Assembly (NCBI GenBank): GCA_040882255.1
Contig: JBBEBP010000016.1
Location: 434,001-498,000 of the forward strand
DNA from: PWQG01 sp040882255
GTDB lineage: Bacteria; Pseudomonadota; Gammaproteobacteria; Pseudomonadales; Pseudohongiellaceae
DNA length: 64,000 bases
Direction: 5' to 3'
Made by a program: the position numbers and the translations under genes. Positions 58,109 through 64,000 of this stretch are shown piece after piece. Under the pieces are notes generated by a model. The model worked only from the letters and a program-made list of their open reading frames with translations, was not told the DNA's origin and did no database searches. How positions within the stretch are numbered: the stretch's first letter is position 1; each line of letters begins with the position of its first letter.

Positions 58109-60313
58109 ATGCACAGCGACCGTATTCTGATCCTGGATGATGAGCCATTGACGGGCCAGACCATCAGGAGTATTGCCGAATTTGCCGGCATGCAGGCCCG
58201 GCATACGACCGATCCGGATGAGTTCTTCCAGCTGGTGCAGGAATGGAGGCCCGGCCATATCGCCCTGGACCTGATCATGCCGGACATGGACGGCGTGCAG
58301 GTCATGATCAGGCTGGCGGAACTGAACTGCCGCGCACGCATCATCATCACCAGTGGCGTCGGCACCCGGGTACTGGATGCGGCGGCACGCTCGGCGGCCG
58401 AGCACGGGCTGCGTATAGCCGGCGTTCTCGCCAAACCGTTTTCCCCGCCCCGTCTGCGCGAGCTATTGTTCGCATCGGACACCGATGCCGAGTACAACAG
58501 CGAGCAGAAACTCGAGCAACCCGCCACCCGCAAAACGCAAGAAGACATGCCGCCTCCTGCGGCGGATACGCAGTTCTCGCACCAGGACCTGGTGCGCGCA
58601 CTGGATAACGACGAGCTGTTCGTCGTCTATCAACCCAAATTGCACTGCCGCACCGGCATCCTCACCGGCTTCGAAGCACTGGTCCGGTGGCAGCATCCCG
58701 CCCGGGGCGTGGTCACTCCGGACAGCTTCATTCCCCTGGCCGAGCAGAGTGAGCTGATTGATCAATTGACACTGCGTGTACTGGAGAAATCGCTATCCTG
58801 GCTACACCAGCTTCCGCGAAGCGTGGCGGAGAGCAGCGGTGATCCGTACCTGTCATGGCGCATGGAATCGGTGACGCTCTCCCTCAACATATCAGCCGCG
58901 TCATTGAACAACCTGACACTGTTCGATCAGCTTGACGAGTGCTGCCAGGCCTGGGGCATCCGCCGCGACCGGCTGATCTTAGAGCTCACCGAGACCAGCG
59001 CCATGGAGGACCCCATCGCCTCGCTGGACATGCTGACGCGCGTGCGCATGCGCGGCTACCATCTCTCGATCGATGATTTCGGAACCGGCTATTCTTCCAT
59101 GTTGCAACTGGCGCGTCTTCCGTTCTCCGAGATCAAGGTGGACAAGTCATTCGTGATGACAGCGGAAGAATCCGAGGAGTCGCGCACAGTGATCCGTTCG
59201 ATCATCGAGCTGGGTCACGGGCTGGGCCTGCAGGCCACTGCCGAGGGTATCGAGACCGAGGAGACACTGGCCTACCTGACCAGTGTCGGCTGTGACCTGG
59301 CGCAAGGTTACCACATCGCCCGCCCCATGACCGAGCAGCAGACACTGGAATGGCTGATCGAACGCAGCCACAACAACGAAGAATCCCGCCTCAGCGTGTT
59401 ACATGCCATGAACCTGCTGGACACGCCGGAAGAAGAACGCTACGACCGCATCACCCGGCTGGCATGCCGGCTGTTCGGCGTACAGACGACCCTGTTGTCC
59501 CTGGTGGATACCGACCGGCAATGGTTCAAGTCCGTACAGGGACTGCGCATCCGTGAAACCCACCGCGACGCGTCATTCTGTAGCCATGCCATTGACCAGA
59601 CCGGCACCATGATCGTCAACGACGCCAGTCAGGATCCACGCTTTGCGGGCAACCCGCTGGTGACCGGTTTCCCGCACATCCGCTTCTATGCGGGAGCGCC
59701 GATTCATGCCAGCAACGGCAGCAAACTTGGCACGCTATGCCTGATCGACCCGGAGCCCGGCGTACTGTCGGACAGTGAAACCCGCCTCCTGGAAAAGCTC
59801 GCGGGCCTGTTGGAAGCCGAACTGGATGATGAACCGGGCAAGATCACGGATCGCCTGACCGGCCTGATGAATCGCAAAGGCTTTGAAAAACGGGCCGGCC
59901 AGCTCCTGGAGCTCTGTAATCACTTCGGGCTGTCGGCGGATCTGCTGTTCCTCGATATCGACCACTTCAAGAAGCACAACAGCGTCCACGGCCCACAATC
60001 CGGAGATCGCTTTCTGGACTCTTTCAGCCGCCTGTTCCGCGACGCATTCAGCGAGGCCGACCTGATCAGCCGTTTCGGCAGTGACGAGTTCGTGGTGTTG
60101 CTGGTAGGCCAGCCCCCGGAGGCCATAAAAGACATGCTCAACACCTTGCGCAGACATTTCAATGCCAGTCAGACCGACAGCCGGATCGGACTGGATTTCT
60201 CCACCGGCCACTCGACACTGGATAGCGAAACACACGACGACCTGCAGCAGCTGCTGGCCCGCGCCGACCGGGACATGTACGCTGCCCGCGCCGCAGCCGG
60301 GGACGACGAGTAA
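58109..60313 (+). CDS. Receiver-EAL-GAF-GGDEF cyclic-di-GMP protein
   Basis: 734 aa. Receiver (about 1-125: ILILDDEPL, HIALDLIMPDMDG, ITSG, AKPFSPP); EAL (about 160-420: FEALVRWQHP, ELTETSAM, DDFGTGYSSM, ATAEGIETEE); GAF (about 430-575); GGDEF-fold (about 580-730) whose motif is GSDEF. EAL before GGDEF is opposite to the common order. The phosphodiesterase half is complete; the cyclase motif has one substitution and may be weak or inactive. Starts 28 bp after ald; likely phosphorylated by an unlinked kinase. Confidence 0.88.
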   Translation: MHSDRILILDDEPLTGQTIRSIAEFAGMQARHTTDPDEFFQLVQEWRPGHIALDLIMPDMDGVQVMIRLAELNCRARIIITSGVGTRVLDAAARSAAEHGLRIAGVLAKPFSPPRLRELLFASDTDAEYNSEQKLEQPATRKTQEDMPPPAADTQFSHQDLVRALDNDELFVVYQPKLHCRTGILTGFEALVRWQHPARGVVTPDSFIPLAEQSELIDQLTLRVLEKSLSWLHQLPRSVAESSGDPYLSWRMESVTLSLNISAASLNNLTLFDQLDECCQAWGIRRDRLILELTETSAMEDPIASLDMLTRVRMRGYHLSIDDFGTGYSSMLQLARLPFSEIKVDKSFVMTAEESEESRTVIRSIIELGHGLGLQATAEGIETEETLAYLTSVGCDLAQGYHIARPMTEQQTLEWLIERSHNNEESRLSVLHAMNLLDTPEEERYDRITRLACRLFGVQTTLLSLVDTDRQWFKSVQGLRIRETHRDASFCSHAIDQTGTMIVNDASQDPRFAGNPLVTGFPHIRFYAGAPIHASNGSKLGTLCLIDPEPGVLSDSETRLLEKLAGLLEAELDDEPGKITDRLTGLMNRKGFEKRAGQLLELCNHFGLSADLLFLDIDHFKKHNSVHGPQSGDRFLDSFSRLFRDAFSEADLISRFGSDEFVVLLVGQPPEAIKDMLNTLRRHFNASQTDSRIGLDFSTGHSTLDSETHDDLQQLLARADRDMYAARAAAGDDE

Positions 60314-60342
60314 ACCAGGGGCCATAAACTCCTTGCCCGCCG

Positions 60343-61611
60343 TCAGGGGCAGAAATAGGATTGCGTCCCATGTGCCTTGATGGCGTCAGCCAGGCGCTGC
60401 AGTCCCAATACATAGGCCGCCGTCCGCAGCGTGATTCCCTTGCTGCGCGCCATGGCCCACACCGCCATGGCCTCCTCCTCCATCAGCGGCTTGAGACGGC
60501 TCTGCACTTCCTCCGCTGTCCAGTACCAGCCTTGCCGGTTCTGTACCCACTCGAAATAGGAGACAGTCACGCCACCGGCATTGGCCAGAATGTCCGGCAC
60601 CACCTGCACCCCCTTTTCACTCAACAAGTGATCGGCATCAGCGGTCACCGGTCCGTTGGCCAACTCCAGCACCACGGCGGCCTTCACGCCGCCCGCATTG
60701 TCCACGGTGATCTGGTCTTCCATGGCGGCCGGGACGATCAGATCGCAGTCCAGCGCAAACATTTCATCCGTCTCCAGACTGCGGACACTCCTGTGCGGAT
60801 CATCCAGATAAGCGGTCACCGATCCCTTCTCTTGTTTCATCTCCATCAAGCGGACGGGATCCAGCCCTCGTTCATCACAGATGGCGCCGCCACTGTCCGA
60901 TACGGCCAGGATTTTCCAGCCGCCCTCATGTAACAGATGCGCCATTTCCGCGCCGGCGTTCCCGAAGCCCTGGATCACCGCGCGGCGTTCCGTCTGACCG
61001 AGCCCCAGCTCGTCTGTCAGCCGGTTGAGCACATAGAAGCCGCCCCTGGCCGTGGCGCCCTGCCGTCCCTGCGAACCACCCAGCTCGATCGGCTTTCCTG
61101 TGATCACACCAGGCGCCGGATACCCCACATACTTGGCGTATTCATCGGCCATCCACCCCATGATCATGGCATTGGTATAGACATCGGGCGCCGGAATATC
61201 CCGCTCCGGACCGATCATCCGCGAGTAGGCCTGCACATAGGCTCGCGACAGCCGTTCCAGTTCCCGCCGGCTCAGCGCCCGGGGATCCACCCGTATTGCG
61301 CCCTTGCCACCGCCATAGGGCAGACCGGCAACAGCACACTTGAAGGTCATCCAGAACGCCAGCGTCACCACCTCTTCCCCGTTTGCGTCGGGGTGGTAGC
61401 GGATGCCACCTTTAGTGGGGCCGCGTGTGTCGTCGTAACGGCAGCGCCAGGCCTCGAAGGAGCGGCGGGAGCCGTCATCCATACGGATGGTGAGCCGGGT
61501 GGTCAACAGCTCGCGCGGATAGCGCAAGGTGTCCAGTACTTCCTCGGGCACGTCGGCATACCGTGCCGCTTCTTCCATATGGCTGAGTGCACCACTGAGC
61601 GTCTCTGACAT
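60343..61611 (-). CDS. gdhA: Glutamate dehydrogenase (hexameric, small-subunit type)
   Basis: 422 aa from the ATG at 61611 (AGGAG before it). Substrate and catalytic marks: RGPTKGGIRYHP, LPYGGGKGAIRVDP with the catalytic Lys, DIPAPDVYTNAMIMGWM (Asp) and KPIELGGSQGRQGATARGG. Rossmann motif VIQGFGNAGAEMA near 220. Converts 2-oxoglutarate and ammonia to glutamate; the P-I-E-L-G-G-S form is typical of NAD-using catabolic types, though cofactor choice cannot be settled here. Confidence 0.94.
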   Translation of the reverse strand: MSETLSGALSHMEEAARYADVPEEVLDTLRYPRELLTTRLTIRMDDGSRRSFEAWRCRYDDTRGPTKGGIRYHPDANGEEVVTLAFWMTFKCAVAGLPYGGGKGAIRVDPRALSRRELERLSRAYVQAYSRMIGPERDIPAPDVYTNAMIMGWMADEYAKYVGYPAPGVITGKPIELGGSQGRQGATARGGFYVLNRLTDELGLGQTERRAVIQGFGNAGAEMAHLLHEGGWKILAVSDSGGAICDERGLDPVRLMEMKQEKGSVTAYLDDPHRSVRSLETDEMFALDCDLIVPAAMEDQITVDNAGGVKAAVVLELANGPVTADADHLLSEKGVQVVPDILANAGGVTVSYFEWVQNRQGWYWTAEEVQSRLKPLMEEEAMAVWAMARSKGITLRTAAYVLGLQRLADAIKAHGTQSYFCP

Positions 61612-61628
61612 CGTTTTCTCCTGGTGGG

Positions 61629-62126
61629 TCATGCGGGCTGATCATTACCAGCGGCCAGTGATTCAAGCGCTTCCCCGGTGAGCCGGTAGCCGATCCACTC
61701 ATCCTGTGCGACAGCGCCCAGTGATTCATAGAACCGGATGGCCGGCATGTTCCAGTCGAGCACACTCCACTCCAGCCGGCCGCAGCGCCGCGTGACGGCC
61801 AATCGTGCCAGGTACTTCAGAATAGCCGTACCTGCGCCGGCGCCACGGCACTCCGGCGTCACATACACATCTTCCAGGTAGATGCCCGGCCGGCCCAGCC
61901 AGGTCGAGAAATTGTAGAAGTAGACGGCGAAACCCGCTTCAATGCCATCCACGCTGCAGATCAGCCCATGGGCGGTGGCCTGCTCGCCGAACAATGCGTC
62001 GCGGATGTCTTTCTCCGTGGCCTTGACGGCATCCGGTGCCTTCTCATACACGGCAAGCTCTCGGATAAATTGCAAAATACGGTCGGTGTCGGCCGGCCCG
62101 GCCTCCCTGATGGTCACTTCCTTCAC
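61629..62126 (-). CDS. GNAT N-acetyltransferase (diamine acetyltransferase-like)
   Basis: 165 aa from a GTG at 62126; longer starts up to 62249 exist but give a non-conserved extension. Typical GNAT order: VTIREAGPADTDRILQFI, the acetyl-CoA motif PECRGAGAGTAILKYLA (R/Q-x-x-G-x-G/A), and RLEWSVLDWNMPAIRFYESLGA. The pattern IYLEDVYVTPECRG is like spermidine/spermine acetyltransferases. Substrate unproven. Confidence 0.85.
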   Translation of the reverse strand: MKEVTIREAGPADTDRILQFIRELAVYEKAPDAVKATEKDIRDALFGEQATAHGLICSVDGIEAGFAVYFYNFSTWLGRPGIYLEDVYVTPECRGAGAGTAILKYLARLAVTRRCGRLEWSVLDWNMPAIRFYESLGAVAQDEWIGYRLTGEALESLAAGNDQPA

Positions 62127-62267
62127 AATGAATATCCCGCTCGATGGACGATGATGTAACCATACCGCTACCGCTGTCATGCTGCAACGAGCGGCGCAGA
62201 CTCGGCTCCCGCCCGCCATTTCCGGTATAGTGGGCGATCTGCGCATCAATCCCGGGAGGAACCGGAC

Positions 62268-63077
62268 ATGAAGAAGCTGTTTATCGCAATCGGTCTCGTG
62301 CTGCTGCTGGCGGGCGCCGGCGTCACCTGGCTACTGCTGAATCTCGATTCCCTGGCAAAACAGGTCATCGAAACAGCCGGAACACGGGCCATGGGAACCG
62401 AGGTCTCGGTGGGCACCGTGGATATCGACCTGATGAACGGCAATGCCGGGATTGCCGATTTCCGCGTCGCCAACCCGGAAGGCTTCAGCAACGAAGACAT
62501 GATGCGCTTCGACGCGCTCACTGTGGACATCGCCCTGGGCAGCATCGGTTCGGAAATAATCCGCATCAACAGCGTGCGTTCCACCAACCCGTATGTATTG
62601 TATGAGTTGCAGGGAGGCCGCACTAACCTGGACGTGGTCCGGGAGCACCTGGCGTCGGGCCGGCCCGCCGACACCGAACCGCCACCGGAGGCAGCCCGGG
62701 AACTGATGCTGTCCATCGGCGAGATCGCCATCGAAGGCATACGGGGGCGTCTGCAAGCCGATCGCCTGCCCCGCTCCGTGGACGTGGACCTGGGTACCAT
62801 CGTCCTCCGCGACATGGAAGGCACGCCCACGGACATCGCCCGGCAGATTGCCCGCCCACTGCTCACCCAGGTATCCGCCAATGCGGCTTCCGCGCTGGTC
62901 AATGCCACCGGCGAATTGCTGGAGGGAGAGCTCACGGAACGCGCCGAGCAGGCCGCAGAGGAACTGCGGAATCAGGCCCGCTCGCGCCTGCAGGATACAG
63001 AACAGCAGGTTGACGACACGATGCAGGAGACCGCCGAAGACCTGGGCAACCGGCTCCGGGATGCGTTCAATCGCTGA
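62268..63077 (+). CDS. AsmA-like membrane-anchored protein
   Basis: 269 aa. A single N-terminal helix (LFIAIGLVLLLAGAGVTWLLL) is followed by an AsmA-N-type start (NLDSLAKQVIETAGTRAMGTEVSVGTVDIDLMNGNAGIADFRVAN) and a C-terminal amphipathic helical tail rich in E, Q and R. AsmA-like proteins span the periplasm and help lipid or outer-membrane assembly. This is the short form; exact role unknown. GGGAGG precedes the ATG. Confidence 0.75.
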   Translation: MKKLFIAIGLVLLLAGAGVTWLLLNLDSLAKQVIETAGTRAMGTEVSVGTVDIDLMNGNAGIADFRVANPEGFSNEDMMRFDALTVDIALGSIGSEIIRINSVRSTNPYVLYELQGGRTNLDVVREHLASGRPADTEPPPEAARELMLSIGEIAIEGIRGRLQADRLPRSVDVDLGTIVLRDMEGTPTDIARQIARPLLTQVSANAASALVNATGELLEGELTERAEQAAEELRNQARSRLQDTEQQVDDTMQETAEDLGNRLRDAFNR

Positions 63078-63172
63078 CCGACGCAGCTCATCGCAACAGA
63101 CTTGATCCCCCCGGGGCATACTGTCATGCTCCGTGATCAAGGGGACCAATAACAAAACGAGGACGCTGGCTC

Positions 63173-64000
63173 ATGATCACGTTCCGACTGAATACACTTC
63201 TGCGGCTGCTGCTGGCAGCCGCCCTGCTACCGCTGGCAGCGCTCAAGGCCCAGGCCCAGGAGCCCATCCGCATCGCATTCATCGACCCGTTGACGGGTAC
63301 GTTTGCCGCCCAGGGAGAAAGCGGGCTGCATCAACTCCGCTTCGCCGCCGACTACCTGGTCAACAGTCAGGGCGGCATCCTCGGCGGGCGCGAGATCGAG
63401 ATCATGGCCCTGGACAACCAGGCCAGCGCCCAGGAAAGCCAGATCCAGCTGCGCCGCGCCATCAGCCGGGGCGCCCGGTATGTGTTTTCGGGCAACGGCT
63501 CGGCGGCCGCTGCGACGCTGAGCTCGGCCATCGAGCGTCATAACCGCCGCAACCCGGATGAGTCCGTCCTCTATCTGAACCATGCGGCCGTTGATCCGGC
63601 CCTGACCCAGCAGGACTGCAATTTCTGGCATTTCCGTTTCGATGCACATGCCGACATGAAACTGGACGCACTGACCAGCTTCATCGCCGATAACGAAGAC
63701 ATCGAGAGCGTCTATATCATCGGTCAGGATTACTCCTTCGGCCGGGTCGTCTCCGAGTCCACTGTCCGCTTCCTGAACGAGAAACGGCCGGATATCGAGA
63801 TCGCAGGCAATGAATTGCACCCCATCGGACAGGTGCGTGACTTCACACCCTATGTGACGAAGATCGTGTCCTCCGGCGCCGACGCAGTGGTCACCGGCAA
63901 CTGGGGCGCCGACATGGTGTCACTGGCACGCAGTCTCATCAGCACCGGCTCCGACATTCCCATCTACACGTTCTACGCCGCCTACGACGGGATCACCGCC
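63173..64000 (+). CDS. ABC branched-chain amino acid-type substrate-binding protein, 3' end outside window
   Basis: 276 codons are visible from the ATG at 63173 (GAGGA upstream) to the right edge with no stop. Signal peptide (LNTLLRLLLAAALLPLAALKAQA), then the LivJ/Peripla_BP_6 fold: PIRIAFIDPLTGTFAAQGESG, NSQGGILGGREIEIMALDNQ, VFSGNGSAAAATLSSAI, FWHFRFDAHADMKLDALTSF and VYIIGQDYSFGRVVSES. The ligand may be a branched-chain amino acid, amide or urea. The transporter genes would follow beyond the window. Confidence 0.85.
   Translation, partial: MITFRLNTLLRLLLAAALLPLAALKAQAQEPIRIAFIDPLTGTFAAQGESGLHQLRFAADYLVNSQGGILGGREIEIMALDNQASAQESQIQLRRAISRGARYVFSGNGSAAAATLSSAIERHNRRNPDESVLYLNHAAVDPALTQQDCNFWHFRFDAHADMKLDALTSFIADNEDIESVYIIGQDYSFGRVVSESTVRFLNEKRPDIEIAGNELHPIGQVRDFTPYVTKIVSSGADAVVTGNWGADMVSLARSLISTGSDIPIYTFYAAYDGITA

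Noticed and set aside
63095..63150. Terminator after the AsmA-like gene
   Set aside because: CTTGATC and GATCAAG arms are 30 bp apart and not followed by a T-run; the loop pairing is poor.

Overview
The window is gammaproteobacterial chromosome. The proteins resemble those of halophilic or alkaliphilic facultative denitrifiers: a monomeric isocitrate dehydrogenase, a cbb3 oxidase behind an ANR-type box, NirK with NorCBQD and NorR, and SerB with two ACT domains. A Chromatiales/Ectothiorhodospiraceae-type host is a guess; I cannot name a genus. I see no rRNA, tRNA or CRISPR.

Region 1 (1-11303) is one end of a P2-type prophage. The C-terminal part of tail protein gpD runs in from the left edge. 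A leftward lysogenic operon follows: an XRE repressor, two membrane proteins, then a 278-aa and a 158-aa gene. In size, order, position and sequence pattern these last two look like lambda RexA and RexB. Rightward early genes run from a gp16-type regulator through an Ogr-type zinc finger, small unknown genes, a Toprim primase/helicase and an AlpA/Xis-type gene to a convergent tyrosine integrase.

Region 2 (11664-23128) holds signalling genes: two GGDEF/EAL proteins, a HisKA-receiver protein with no ATPase domain, and a multi-PAS hybrid kinase that has lost its ATPase domain and is frameshifted. A hipBA module with two operators and an M48 lipoprotein protease follow.

Region 3 (23338-38005) is a nitrite/NO respiration island. 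An orphan sdhB sits beside the NO-damage repair gene (RIC/YtfE). Then, on the minus strand, come norD, norQ, norB, norC, fdxA, a cupin, two small unknown genes, a two-domain multicopper oxidase, two c-type cytochromes and nirK. Divergently placed are norR and nnrS, followed by a YkgJ-type gene. Sigma-54-like promoters before nirK and RIC, with NorR-like boxes near nirK, RIC and norC, suggest one NO-responsive regulon that makes and consumes NO.

Region 4 (38006-64000) is core and housekeeping chromosome: a PhzF remnant, serB, a HAD phosphatase, ccoNOQP with a Yip1-family gene, an esterase, monomeric icd, a YhaN/YhaO-like nuclease pair, alkaline phosphatase, a TonB-dependent receptor, alanine dehydrogenase, a REC-EAL-GAF-GGDEF protein, glutamate dehydrogenase, a GNAT, an AsmA-like protein, and the start of an ABC substrate-binding protein cut by the right edge. 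Short repeats built on CTTGGCGAT/ATCGCCAAG units lie at about 31.1, 38.0 and 45.4 kb.
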